Shown: positions 50,801 through 63,032 of the stretch, piece after piece
Layout: the number at the start of each line of letters is the position of its first letter
How positions within the stretch are numbered: position 1 is the first letter of the stretch
Origin: Sycobia sp. Sy_11
Lineage: Eukaryota > Arthropoda > Insecta > Hymenoptera > Epichrysomallidae
Length of the DNA stretch: 64,000 bases
Direction of reading: 5' to 3'
NCBI GenBank assembly: GCA_018907035.1
Contig: JACCIC010000028.1
Span: forward strand, 1,473,501 to 1,537,500
Position numbers and translations under genes: made by a program
The notes under the pieces: generated by a model
The model's input: only the letters and a program-made list of their open reading frames with translations
The model's database searches: none
What the model was told of the DNA's origin: nothing

Positions 50801-53078
50801 ATTTAACAGAACTTTTGGCTGATGCAGAGAGAGATATAGCAAAATTAACTCAACTCAATCAAATTCTCAAGGAAGATATTCGTAGGCATAAGCGATACGT
50901 TGAACGAGAGAAAGAAGCTGTAAACTTTGAGTACCTGAAAAATGTTGTTTTTAAGGTAATAATTATATGGAAAATACTAAATGTAATAAAATTAAATTGG
51001 ACTTTATTATTAAATAAACTAATTTTGAACATTTTTGTAAAAATTTTAGTTTGTAACTTTGGAAAATCGAGATGAACGCAGTCGATTAGTTCCTGTACTA
51101 GATACAATTCTTAAATTAAGTCCTGAAGAAACACATAAACTTAATGAAATTGTTTCTGTGACCGGAGGAGGTAAGGTTGCAAAATTTATAGTAAAAAAAT
51201 ACATTTAAAAATGTCTTTATTTCAAATAAAATTTTCTATCATAAATTTCATAGTTCTACGTAAATTTCTTAAAACATGAAATCAACAAATCAATTTATTT
51301 ACACTCATAAATGTTCAACTTTACTTACCAAATCAAGACTAACAAATGCTTTTAGAGATCTTACAATCGTTATAAAATAATATAATTATAATTATATAAT
51401 GACAGTCAAACTGCTCTAGTTTATAATCTCTCTTGTAGAATCTGACATAAAAAATAAAATAAAATATATATAAAACTATAAAATAAATTTAAAAAATCAA
51501 TATACTATTAATAGAAAATTTGATGGTGGGAGGACAGTCAGATTGTGCTTTGCTAACAATAGTATATTGATTATTGTTTTTTATTTGTTTTCTTTTTACA
51601 TATATGTTTTTAAATATTGATTTGATTTTCAAGTAGTAGTTGTTTATTTTTATTTCTGATTCTACATGAGTAATTATAAACAAGAGAAGTATGGCTGTCA
51701 TTATATAATTATAATTAAATTATTTGAGAAAGGCTGGAGGACCGATAAAAATTTTGTTAATTTAGTTTGCAACAGTTGATATAAGTATAATTTTCATTTT
51801 TACCAAATTGAAGCTATTGAATGATCCGAGTCCGATTCCCGTCAAGAAAATTTTCTTAAACACTTTTCAAAACACTGTCTACTGAATTTTCCAGTGACGG
51901 AAATTGAGCTCGTATGTGTACCTCTATGTGCTATGGCAAAGAACTATTTAGTTTTGATAATAATAATTAAATCAATACATAAATAAATAAAACAAGATTG
52001 CAATAATAGATAAATATTTTCAAGTTGTTCGTACACATTTGTGTACATAATTTCGCATTTAAAGTACTTAGAAAATATAAAAGTAAAGTATAAATTGAAA
52101 GGATAAAAATGTTTGTGTGAAAGCAAATTATGCATGTAAATTGTTATTATTGAATATATAAAATTAGAAGAAAATATTATCCGTTATAGTGGGCGTAAAG
52201 CACACGAAAAGTCTATATAAAAGTCTATATAAGAGTTCTATATAAAAGTATTATGTCTATAAAGTCAAATCGTGCGGTTAGGGGAATCACTAATATTGAA
52301 CCAATAGCAGTTATAACAATTATCCGATGACTCAGTATATAAGATATACTTTATTCCCACTACAACAAAAAATAATCTAATTCATAACACGGGCGTAGAA
52401 TTGAACACTCCGTGCTAACGTATTTCTGGCACGCCTTACTAATAATGCCGGCTTTCGCACATAGCAATGAGTTGAGAGCGCAACTTTCAATTTTACGCCC
52501 TTATAACGAAAAACATTATTTTATAAAAGTATAATGAATGACGCAATTTTATTTCTTTAAATAGCCTCAAATAAAAGGAGTTGGATACCTAGTTGGAGTT
52601 CAAGTTAATGTAAATAAGGCGAACTACTTTTTACCGAGTCCTAGATAAAAAGCGCTATTTTGATTATTGTTATTGTTGATATTTTTTCTGAAATGTATAT
52701 TTATATTTAGATATTTTAGCACGTATATGCGTACGTAATATATGAAAAATGTGTAACTTCCTCAATCAAACAACGAAATGTGTAGATTAAAGAAGTTTCA
52801 TCAATAGTACATTTATTAAGTACTTTAATTCTTTAAAACGCACCTTGTTGCTGTATTTTATTGTAATTGCATTTTTGTGAGCAACTTTAAAAGTAAAGCC
52901 ACTTTGATAAGGTATAAGTTGATTATACATAAAGTATTTTAACTCATCTTTAATATAATAAAAAATAAAAAACAATACATTTTACAATAAAAAAAATTAT
53001 TATATTTTATTATTCCTATTCCTTTATTTTTATTTTACAGAAAAAAATTGGATTTACGTTTTAAACAATACACACTAA
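47898..53078 (+). CDS. GCC2: GRIP and coiled-coil protein GCC2/GCC185 (trans-Golgi golgin)
   Basis: Peripheral golgin of the trans-Golgi that tethers endosome-derived vesicles and binds Arl/Rab GTPases through its GRIP domain. Exons: 47898-47942, 48037-48171, 48251-48403, 48715-49131, 49243-49589, 49765-50224, 50348-50515, 50599-50955, 51050-51170 and probably 53041-53078. All have GT-AG borders and consistent phases, giving 746 aa. Nearly all of exons 3-8 is heptad-rich coiled coil. The GRIP domain is at about residues 680-725 (FEYLKNVVFKF, then RLVPVLDTILKLSPEE), including the conserved Tyr of EYLKN. It is shorter than vertebrate GCC2 (about 1,600 aa). The last exon is chosen because GAGGTAAGG at 51170 is a strong donor and the 53041 exon adds a W..Y tail. 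Without that splice the frame runs to TAA at 51206-51208, also 746 aa. Confidence 0.88.
51380..51722. mobile_element. MITE with long inverted terminal arms
   Basis: The left arm (from 51380) and right arm (to 51722) are inverted copies. Each has AATTATAATTATATAATGAC followed by AG and then about 50 further similar bases (CTCTAGTTTATAATCTCTCT versus the inverse of the segment ending near 51690). The interior has no coding capacity. Similarity to the 27.4-kb copy continues about 25 bp outside the left arm, so the true end may be nearer 51355. It lies in the proposed last intron (or 3' flank) of GCC2. Confidence 0.7.
52180..52510. mobile_element. MITE, 331 bp, with about 20-bp terminal inverted repeats
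   Basis: The left end TCCGTTATAGTGGGCGTAAA (52180-52199) is matched by the reverse complement of the right end (52492-52510, TTCGTTATAAGGGCGTAAA) with few differences. The inside has no open frame and contains a tandem-like AAAAGTCTATAT motif near 52210-52240. No clear target duplication is visible. It is more GC-rich than its surroundings and sits in the proposed last intron of GCC2. Confidence 0.72.
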
Positions 53079-54528
53079 AACGGTTCTTTATCAAACAAGA
53101 TCATATTCTTTGATGTATGTCTCAATCAATGAAGTTGGCTGATAACTATTTTGATATAATGAGAGAGTTAAGAAAGAGGTTTGAGATAAAATTATATTTT
53201 AAATATTAGGTTTTAAAAATGGTTTGAATATATTTAATAAAATGTTTTACTAACACAATAACTAGACAATTTTGGCACAGATATCTATCTACATTGGTAT
53301 GCATATTTATTGCTATATAGATAATTCAGATTTCTTGCCAAAAACATTTTTATCTTTCCATTTAAATGAGGCATTCTCATAAAAATAGCTTGCTTTCGCG
53401 GTATGTGTTTATACGTGTGTAGAGAAAGAGAACTGAAACACGCCAAAAAAAATAACATAAAAAGTCTTCTGCTTTAACCAACAATTTTTTTTCTTAAACA
53501 TAATTTTAAAATCAGTGGAGTTTGCAAATATATATGCTGATTTTCATAAAAAAAAAATTAACCAAATTCAAAGAAATCCATAATGTTATTAGTTGGAATA
53601 TAGCAGATATTTTACGACTCTAAATTTTAATATTCGTTTAATATTGTTATTGCTCTAAAATATTAAATTTCTTTAACGATAGAGAAATGGCAAACCTAAT
53701 AATTTTATTCGCTATTGATAAAAAAAAAATACATCAATGGTTAGTAATGTTTGTAGTAAATTCCAGTTAAATTATATCCACGTCATGATACTATTGTTAA
53801 TTTTTATACGTACACTTTTTTATGTAACAGCTTTTTGAATATAGTTTCTATTTATTTATTTATTTATTATTATTATTCTTCTTAATATATAGCATTTATG
53901 TTTTCGATTGAAATTATTAAAATTTATTGAAATTAACAAGATAATAATTAATATAATTCTTGAGAATTAATAAAACATAATTGTTCAAATATAGTTATTG
54001 TTAGTAGAGCAAACATTAGTAAAACCGAGCTGTTATCGATTATCAGATTTTTCCATAATGTAATTGTAGTCGGTGCATTGACCGTAACGTAATCCCAGAC
54101 ATATACGTTAATAAAATTCTATATCGAAGTTATAATATATTGCATGTAAAAATCGTCAATATAACCGACGTGTCGAAATTCCTAAAAAATATATTTTAAC
54201 TTCAGATTTTAGGTATTTTTAAATTATTAATATTTATACTCTCTTTGCTTTCAGTAATTTTATATTAATAAAAGTTAAACACAACCGGTACAAAATTTAT
54301 ATTGAGTTTTATTTAAATATTATTTCAAAAATGTAAATTCTCTATATTTACACTATTTGTACCAAATAAATATGTACACTTTTATGTATATATCTATAAA
54401 CGGTAGGTTCCATAAATTGTTCGATTCGTGCAAGTTTTTATGCGATGTCAGCTACTGTTTTTGTACGTGTTCTACATACGATAAAAATTGAAATGCTGCC
54501 GAAATTTATTACTTACATTTATGCATGC

Positions 54529-54595
<67 letters not shown>

Positions 54596-54639
54596 CAAAA
54601 ATTGTTTGTAGAAAAAGTTTAAATAAAATTTTGGATTCA

Positions 54640-54701
<62 letters not shown>

Positions 54702-55280
54702 AATTTTTCTACTGTAACGAAATTTATGATTGATAAAAAGCAAAAATCTCGCTTCATCGAAATTGTAGTACATCGATAATAAGGCACATGGATATATTCA
54801 ATATAGCCTATTTATCCTTGAGATTCACTACCACCATGTCCCTTTTAACAGCTGAGTGTGCGGACGACAAGAGCTCGTTGCGCTGCTCGCGCTAAATGGG
54901 CAAGTGGCTGCTGAGCAGTTCAGCTTCAGTCCCGCAGTTGTGTGGCGAACTCCGTTTTGTCACATTCTATTGAATTGAATTTCCTATACGAGTCTCGCGC
55001 GGGGGAAGAATCAGACATAAGTGCTCTGTAGAAACAATAATATAGACAGGCACTGTCTCGGTTTCCCTCGCGCAAGTGAACTGCTACAGTTTGCTCTGCT
55101 ATATACCGAACTCGTTTAGCCCAGGGCACAATTAATTAAACGTTAAGGTCGTGTCCGGATTCATACGAATTTTCGTACTGCCCGAACGTGAGAACGTTAG
55201 CTGAAACTAAATTTAGGCCAGTGTTTTAAGATTTTCACTTATAGTTTTTATTAGTAAAAAGCTTGTCTGCTAACTCCAAA
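53079..55280. other. Intergenic region between GCC2 and the glutamate carrier
   Basis: GCC2 3' flank, then AT-rich DNA with no gene. Twin (TA)n arrays lie at 54532-54590 and 54642-54698. From about 54840 to 55280 it becomes GC-richer and should contain the promoter and 5' UTR of the carrier gene; an Inr-like TCAGTC lies near 54925, which is only suggestive. Confidence 0.5.
54532..54698. repeat. Twin (TA)n arrays
   Basis: (TA)n at 54532-54590 and again at 54642-54698, separated by 51 bp. The spacer contains ATTGTTTGTAGAAAAAG and the sequence after the second array is a loosely inverted version, so the block could fold on itself. Confidence 0.95.
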
Positions 55281-57335
55281 ATGTCGCAAGCGCAGCTCCA
55301 AACTGCCGAACAATTTAAGTAAGTTTTTAAATCTTAATTGAAACCATTTTTCTAAAATACATATATTATAATTTATGATAATATTTTAAGATTGCTACCA
55401 AAAATCATCAATGGCGGTATTGCTGGTATTATTGGAGTATCAGTCGTTTTTCCACTGGACTTGGTAAAAACAAGATTACAAAATCAAGTTATTGGACCTA
55501 AAGGAGAAAAAATGTATTCCTCCATGTAGGTTTCTATTTTTTCTATATAACAATGTTAATATAGAAATATCTAATTTAGTAATTCATTTATTCTGGTCAA
55601 GTGCTAAAGTTAAATTAAAACAAAAAAATAAAAATTTAATTATTAAATATTATTTTTAAAAATATATAAGTATTTAAAAGTTCAAGTTAATTAATAAATT
55701 TGTTGAATTTTAAAAAATTTGTTTTGTTTTAATAATGAATTTAACGTAATACAATAGTTATTAAGAAAATATTTATTTTTAAATTCAATATATTTAAGTA
55801 AATATAAGAATTCATTATCAACTATAGTAATTTGATATTTAATAAATAATCAAAATGCATTATATTAAATTACATTTGTTTTAGGTTTGATTGTTTTAAA
55901 AAAACATATAATGCTGAAGGGTATTTAGGGATGTATAAAGGATCCGCTGTAAATATTCTTTTAATCACTCCAGAAAAAGCTATCAAACTTACTGCTAATG
56001 ACACATTTAGACATTATTTGTCTCCAGGCCCTGGGTAATGTATTAATATCCCTGTATTAAGCCTATTTATAAGCTTATAAAAATAAAGTCTATTTAAATA
56101 TCATTTTTAAAATTCATTTAATTATTTTAAAAAAATATAATTTAAATATAATATATTTAATGAAAATAAAATTAATGCTTCATTAATATTATATACTAAA
56201 GTATTATTTGATTTTAATATATTAAAAATGTACTGTATGAATTGAATAATTGTTTGCATTATTGTTATTAACTTATTTTCCTGTTAACTGCTTATTCAAA
56301 ATTTGCAATAGAAACTCAGTTTTATATAATTATATTGTTATTTATTCAGTGAACCTTTGCCCTTATTTCGAGAGATGGTAGCTGGTGGTTCTGCAGGAGC
56401 TTGTCAAATAATTGTAACCACACCAATGGAATTACTAAAAATTCAAATGCAAGATGCAGGCAGAGTTGCAGCTGCAGCTTCTCTTAATGCAAATGGTATT
56501 ATATTTTTAATAGTTAATAATAATTTAATATGTCTGTTTACATTTTCATAACAAAAAATATTTTCAATACTACGTGTATGGTTTACTATATTCGTTTTAA
56601 ATTTATATTTTTATATATCAGCACAGCCTCAGAAGCCCTCTGCACTTGCCTTAACTCGTGAACTATTAAAAAAACGAGGAATATTAGGATTGTATCAAGG
56701 TACAGGAGCAACTGCGCTGAGGGATATAACATTTTCTGTTATTTATTTTCCGCTATTTGCTAGAATAAATGATCTTGGACCTAAACGCCCCGATGGATCT
56801 TGTAAGCTTTTTCATTTATTTTATATGAAAAGTTAGTTCTTTAATTTTACTATTTTAATATATTGTACAAATTTATTTTAGCTGTCTTTTGGTGCTCATT
56901 CTTATCAGGTTGTGCTGCTGGTTCAACAGCAGCATTAATGGTAAATCCATTTGATGTAATTAAAACGAGGTTACAGGCCCTAAATAAAGCACCTGGTGAA
57001 CCAACATACAATGGAGTTGTGGATTGTATTAGGTAATGACATAAAAAATTGAGTTTAAACTTTTAATTTAGAGCAAAGTTTTTCTACATTAATTTTATTT
57101 GGTTTTCAAATATAAATAAAATCACCTTGTTATTGTTGAATTTCCCTTTCTTTTTCTGTTTTTAAATACTATGATTAAAAAACTTTATTTTAGCAAAACC
57201 TTAAAAAACGAAGGACCAACAGCTTTCTTTAAAGGAGGTGCATGCAGGATGATCGTGATAGCTCCTTTGTTCGGTATTGCACAAACTGTTTATTATCTCG
57301 GAGTAGCAGAGAAGCTTATGGGACTTCAGAATTAA
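55281..57335 (+). CDS. SLC25A22: Mitochondrial glutamate carrier (SLC25A22/SLC25A18 type)
   Basis: Inner-membrane carrier that moves glutamate into mitochondria with a proton. Seven exons: 55281-55318, 55391-55525, 55885-56034, 56350-56495, 56622-56801, 56882-57032 and 57194-57335, all GT-AG with matching phases, giving 313 aa (human about 323). The three carrier repeats are clear: [13 protein letters not shown] in repeat 1, [16 protein letters not shown] in repeat 2 and [13 protein letters not shown] in repeat 3, each with the P-x-D/E-x-x-K signature. [11 protein letters not shown] near the start, TPEKAIKL, and [14 protein letters not shown] near the end are diagnostic of the glutamate carriers among SLC25 proteins. 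The start [13 protein letters not shown] has an upstream AACTCCAAA context. It is tail to tail with V-ATPase E. Confidence 0.95.
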
Positions 57336-58308
57336 AATGCTTAAATTGATTAACAATTAATTTATACACTTAAGCGCCTATGAACGAGTGTATTTATGCT
57401 CAATAGCTAATGACTCCAGAAAAACGACAATAATAATGGTTGGATGTAATTGTGATCGAAGCCATTAAAGCATGCTATCAAAATGCAAATTAAAACATTA
57501 GCTGTACAAAGAGAAAGTAACAGGTGGTACCTGCAAAAAATACTATAACTGAAGTATGTCAAAGGTGTGTAAAAAGAAATACTGCTTCAATCACTTTATA
57601 GATGTACAAACTTAGTTATTATGTTATGTTTTATATAATTTTTGAAGTGAACAATTATTTAAGCATTTAAACCCGATATATTTTAAAAGCCTGACTATCA
57701 ATTCTGGTTATTTCTGCGTTCAATTTACCCAGTTCTTCCACTAAAATTATATTATTCATTGCTTCAATTGCGACTTTTCGCATGAGTATTATCAGAGTTA
57801 AATGAAATATTGTTCTACTGTCTTCATTATTGTCGTCTGATTGTTACTGGATAATATAATCCAGCGGTTTTAATGTGTAAATGTATATACTCTTTAAATC
57901 ACTGTCAAAACTTTAAATCAATTGTTTGGTTATATCAAACATTGTACGTTATTATCTATATATAATCGAAATTTATATTTTGTTCTATTTAGTTTATATT
58001 TACTTGCAGTATACAATCTGTGTTTAAGCATTAATTATGTAATATATGTTGCTTATGTTGCTTTATACTATTATTAACAATTTCACAGTATATATATATA
58101 TCAACAGATAAAAAATATTTTTTTAAGGATTTTCGAATTAGTTCCTATATTTTAGAGAAGTGACAACATTATTGTCGTAAATTATGATCTTTATTATTAT
58201 TAATAATTATTATTACATCATTGTTATTAATTTTGTTACAATTGCTTTATGTACAATGAAACAACATTCCACCAAAAGTATTGTGTTTTTTTTAATTAAT
58301 TGAACAAC

Positions 58309-58314
58309 AATAAA
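58309..58314 (+). terminator. Candidate poly(A) signal of the glutamate carrier gene
   Basis: AATAAA in a T/A-rich context about 975 nt beyond the stop codon. Earlier variants of the signal also occur, so this is one candidate. Confidence 0.35.
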
Positions 58315-58512
58315 TAGATTTACAATGAAATACAGAAGGTGAAAACACTAGAAAGCTTTTTAGTTTATTTTTTACAGTTGAATTATCAAACTTGTTATTG
58401 ACATATGTAACAATACCTAATATATAATCCTACATTCAAATTTAAACAATGAAAATACTATAGCGGACTTACGTGCTACAATACACGATGAATAACAATA
58501 AAACTAATCGCG

Positions 58513-58518
58513 TTTATT
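58513..58518 (-). terminator. Candidate poly(A) signal of the V-ATPase E gene
   Basis: TTTATT on the + strand, AATAAA on the minus strand, about 130 nt after the TAA at 58647-58649. Confidence 0.4.
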
Positions 58519-58646
58519 ATAGAACAATAAAACTTTGTTTCGGCGCGTGCAAGAGAATAACATGGTTTCATTTTCAAATTACAATAATTCACAAATTGCA
58601 ATGTAACGCGGGAATGTTTTGGCGCAATCCGCTCATGCATGTAAAT

Positions 58647-59886
<1,240 letters not shown>

Positions 59887-60624
59887 GTTGCTATTTTATG
59901 TGATAATTTACACCTACGTCGAGAAAATCGAGAATTGATTATAAACACCTTCTACGGGTATCCTTAGCAAGGCGTATCCGTCTCCCTTAGTTTATGAGAA
60001 ACAAGGGCAAGTAGGTACAAGGTACAAACAGTATAATTATTGGATATGCAAGACAAAAAAATAAATCAGCAGACGTCAACGCCCATTCAGGCAATACGCA
60101 GACTCGAAAGAGCTGAAGATGTCTCTTTAGTATCTACAGGTACCTATATCTATAGTCTGCTTCGTTGCTGCACTAGCTGCTGCTGCTGCTATTGGATCGT
60201 TGTTGGTGCCATCTCTGCCTGACTGGTGGGGGAATTCTTTCTTCTCACTCGTACTTATTGTTTATTACATAGGTGTGTCCTCTTCTGGATTAATTAAAAT
60301 GACCCAGCCCACTGCTGTTCTTGCTACTGTCTGCTCACATGATAATCATATGACCGGATAAGAGGGTGTCCTCTGTTGGATTGTAATAGTACTAATTTAA
60401 CATTTTGATTCCGGTAAACAAATTTCAACTTTTAAAATGAATGATGTTAATTTATTTGTCATATCATGAATTTCATTGAAAAAACTTAACTATATACCTC
60501 TGTTACACTAGGGATTACTATACTCTCGTATATATATCATTATATTCTCTATAATCTCTGGTTATACTTATGTTAATATTGCAAGGGACATAATAACTTA
60601 CATAATAAAATGTATTTTTTGAAT

Positions 60625-60628
<4 letters not shown>

Positions 60629-60686
<58 letters not shown>
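60629..60686. repeat. (TA)n microsatellite
   Basis: 29 uninterrupted TA units between V-ATPase E and vinculin. Confidence 0.97.
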
Positions 60687-60691
<5 letters not shown>

Positions 60692-61393
60692 GAAATTGTT
60701 AAATCAAAAATTTTATATTTTTATAAAGGCTTAATAATCAGTTTATTGAATTAATATATTACAGTTGAAAAGTTTTATATAAAGAAAATATATATTATAC
60801 TAATAGCTTTCACATTAAATGCTCTATTATTTTATTTTATAGTATAATTGTAATACGTTTTTCGCTCATGTATATTGTTAAAATCAACAACATGCATATC
60901 TAATACTTTGTATAAAAATTTCACATGCAAGAATATGCTTATATAATATGAGACGTCCCTCGTTTTATTGTTCATATGCGAATTTGATTCAATAAAATTC
61001 AGGAGAAGACAGAAAATCTCACTATATGCGGACTGCAATGCTATCCTAGCTATTTCTCATACTATTATTTGCTGTCCTGAATGTATCCCTATCTATTTAT
61101 GATTCAATATTTAAACATATAGAACTTGATTTGTACATGGGACTTGCAATGCGAGTCAGTCCAGGTCAGTCTAAACGGGGAGATACACTATCCTTTATAC
61201 CTAATACCTGCTAATACATATACACTGTCTTCTCATGGTTCTCTCCTTGTGATTTTACTTCAGCTTTTAATGAATAGGTATACTGCTATATATTAAAACA
61301 GTAAGATCAACACAAAACAAGAAGAAAATTCTAAAAAGAGACATGAAAGAAACCAACCGAATGAAATCGAAATCCCTGTCACCTATACATTAG

Positions 61394-61403
61394 GCGCATG
61401 CGC
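61394..61403. promoter_or_regulatory. NRF-1/erect-wing type palindromic site
   Basis: GCGCATGCGC matches the core of the YGCGCAYGCGCR consensus bound by NRF-1, whose insect homologue is erect wing. It lies about 660 bp upstream of the vinculin start codon at the edge of a GC-rich block. Site use is inferred. Confidence 0.5.
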
Positions 61404-61818
61404 GCTTTGACATTGTATTATATATATATATATGTTTGGATGGCTTTGGTCTGGTGTTTCCCCTCACGGTCATGTGTTCCACACCCACATCATAACACTC
61501 TACATCACCACCTCATACGATGTGTGTGTGTATGTGTATGTGCCTATGTACGTATACACTTGTACCAGATTGAACTGCTTCCAACTGTGCTCCCAAACCA
61601 ATTCCAAACCATCTCCAAAATCAAAATCCAAAGTCTTGCCGCGTCGTCGGCTATGCAGCTTGTCAGCTTGCGCGCTGTTGCTCTTGTTGTACTGCGTCTG
61701 GCGCGCACTGACGGCGACGGCAAGTCGGCGAGGCAAGCAGTTGATTTTCGTCCGCCGAACGTAGTGGACGTTCTCGTCTATCTCCGGGAGTAATACAGTC
61801 TCCCACTTTATTTTTCGC

Positions 61819-61820
61819 GT

Positions 61821-61851
<31 letters not shown>

Positions 61852-61854
61852 TTT
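61819..61854. repeat. (TTTA)n microsatellite
   Basis: About nine TTTA units, about 210 bp upstream of the vinculin start codon. Confidence 0.95.
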
Positions 61855-62061
61855 TAACCAAGAAGGACTACTGCTTTGCTTGATTTTTTTTTTATTTACT
61901 CAGTTGCGCTATTTATACCTAATACAATTTAGCCTCAGTGATTATACGGTTTACCACTTCGTGGATCGTGGGTGCACCGCCGTGGTATCGAGTGGTACTG
62001 TTGTATACTTGTGATATACTTTAATTTTAATAAACAGCCTAACCCAAGGGGGAGCGAAAAA

Positions 62062-62118
62062 ATGCCGGTCTTCCATACAAAAACCATCGAGAACATCCTC
62101 GATCCTGTTGCACAACAG
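62062..62118 (+). CDS. Vinc: Vinculin, first coding exon
   Basis: Encodes 19 residues beginning MPVFHTKTIENILDPVAQQ, nearly identical to the start of vertebrate vinculin (MPVFHTRTIESILEPVAQQ). Vinculin is the actin- and talin-binding adaptor of integrin and cadherin junctions. The start codon has an AAAAATG context after an in-frame-free leader. The donor CAG|GTAAAT follows at 62119 in phase 0. Exon 2 (expected to start near ISHL) is not found before the window ends, so intron 1 is at least 1.88 kb. Confidence 0.93.
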
Positions 62119-62459
62119 GTAAATTCAATTGCGTCTACATATCTAACTGAATAATTAAATATATGCATCCTTACGTATGCGTTTCTCATAATATGCCATC
62201 CCATTAGCACTGTGCAATATACGCTGTGCAGTAAAATTTTATTGAACTCAATAATAACAGATTGACAATCCCAGGCTGTGAATTGTTCTACTTCGTTCCC
62301 TCTTATTATCAGTGTGCCAATGAAGCCTCGGTATTTGCAGCCTGTTAAAAAAATATATCATCCAATATCGTTAAAAAAAATCGAGCCACCGTTATAACTC
62401 TCCAATAACCTATAACTTCTATTAGGTCTCTTACTCGGCTCTCGTTCACGCTCTTTTGC

Positions 62460-62460
<1 letters not shown>

Positions 62461-62529
<69 letters not shown>
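62461..62529. repeat. (TA)n microsatellite
   Basis: 34 uninterrupted TA units, the longest TA array in the window, in vinculin intron 1. Confidence 0.97.
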
Positions 62530-62531
<2 letters not shown>

Positions 62532-62644
62532 GTACATATAGTCGTGACATCATAATGTAAACCTCCGTCGGGGTCCCGTGGATCACGAATTCACGACGGC
62601 TTTTTATATATATGCGCGAAAAGCCGAGTTATATAGACGCATTA

Positions 62645-62646
<2 letters not shown>

Positions 62647-62726
<80 letters not shown>

Positions 62727-62731
62727 TGTAT
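62647..62731. repeat. (TA)n followed by (TATG)n
   Basis: About 26 TA units (62647-62699) pass directly into about eight TATG units (62697-62731). This is a typical product of a point change in a TA array that then expanded. Confidence 0.97.
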
Positions 62732-62982
62732 GCATAAGAGAGGCGCCTCTATTTTTTCGCCCCCTCTCTCTGGAAGGAACACGAGTGAGAAAAACATACA
62801 GCACGCGTGTATAGATGTCGGGTGCCACGATCTAAAAATGGTTATTGGGCTTGGAAATCGAAGCCGCTTTTATATCTATATATAAAGGCGCGACGTTTCG
62901 CAATTTCGTCAAATAACTTGACTGAACCGAACTCGCGCCTCGCGGAGCTTTTGCAATTGCATCGCTTGGCACTCCAGTCATT

Positions 62983-62994
62983 GCTCTCTCTCTT

Positions 62995-63030
<36 letters not shown>
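62983..63030. repeat. (CT)n microsatellite
   Basis: CT units with TTTC and CCC interruptions near both ends. Confidence 0.92.

Positions 63031-63032
<2 letters not shown>

Larger units (their letters stand above)
57336..58646. other. 3' UTRs of two convergent genes
   Basis: This 1.3 kb lies between the stop codons of the glutamate carrier (+) and V-ATPase subunit E (-). Candidate polyadenylation signals are AATAAA at 58309-58314 for the carrier and, on the minus strand, AATAAA at 58513-58518, about 130 nt past the V-ATPase E stop. If both are used the two transcripts approach each other but overlap little. A short TA run is at 58090-58101. No other gene is seen. Confidence 0.6.
59887..62061. 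promoter_or_regulatory. Divergent promoter region between V-ATPase E and vinculin
   Basis: It contains both promoters. A (TA)n array is at 60629-60686 and a (TTTA)n array at 61819-61854. The block at 61390-61800 is GC-richer and includes a perfect NRF-1/ewg palindrome core (GCGCATGCGC, 61394-61403), a short (TG) run and CpG-rich sequence, and probably holds the vinculin promoter or first non-coding exon. Open frames at 61398-61793 look like GC-rich non-coding DNA. 60.7-61.3 kb shows nothing recognisable. Confidence 0.5.

Noticed and set aside
51832..51850. GAGTCCGATTCCC, similar to a tRNA B box
   Set aside because: No A box or clover-leaf at the right distance; not a tRNA.
61398..61793. 131- and 110-residue frames upstream of vinculin
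   Set aside because: Overlapping frames in GC-rich promoter-like DNA, no domain; more likely 5' flank or UTR.
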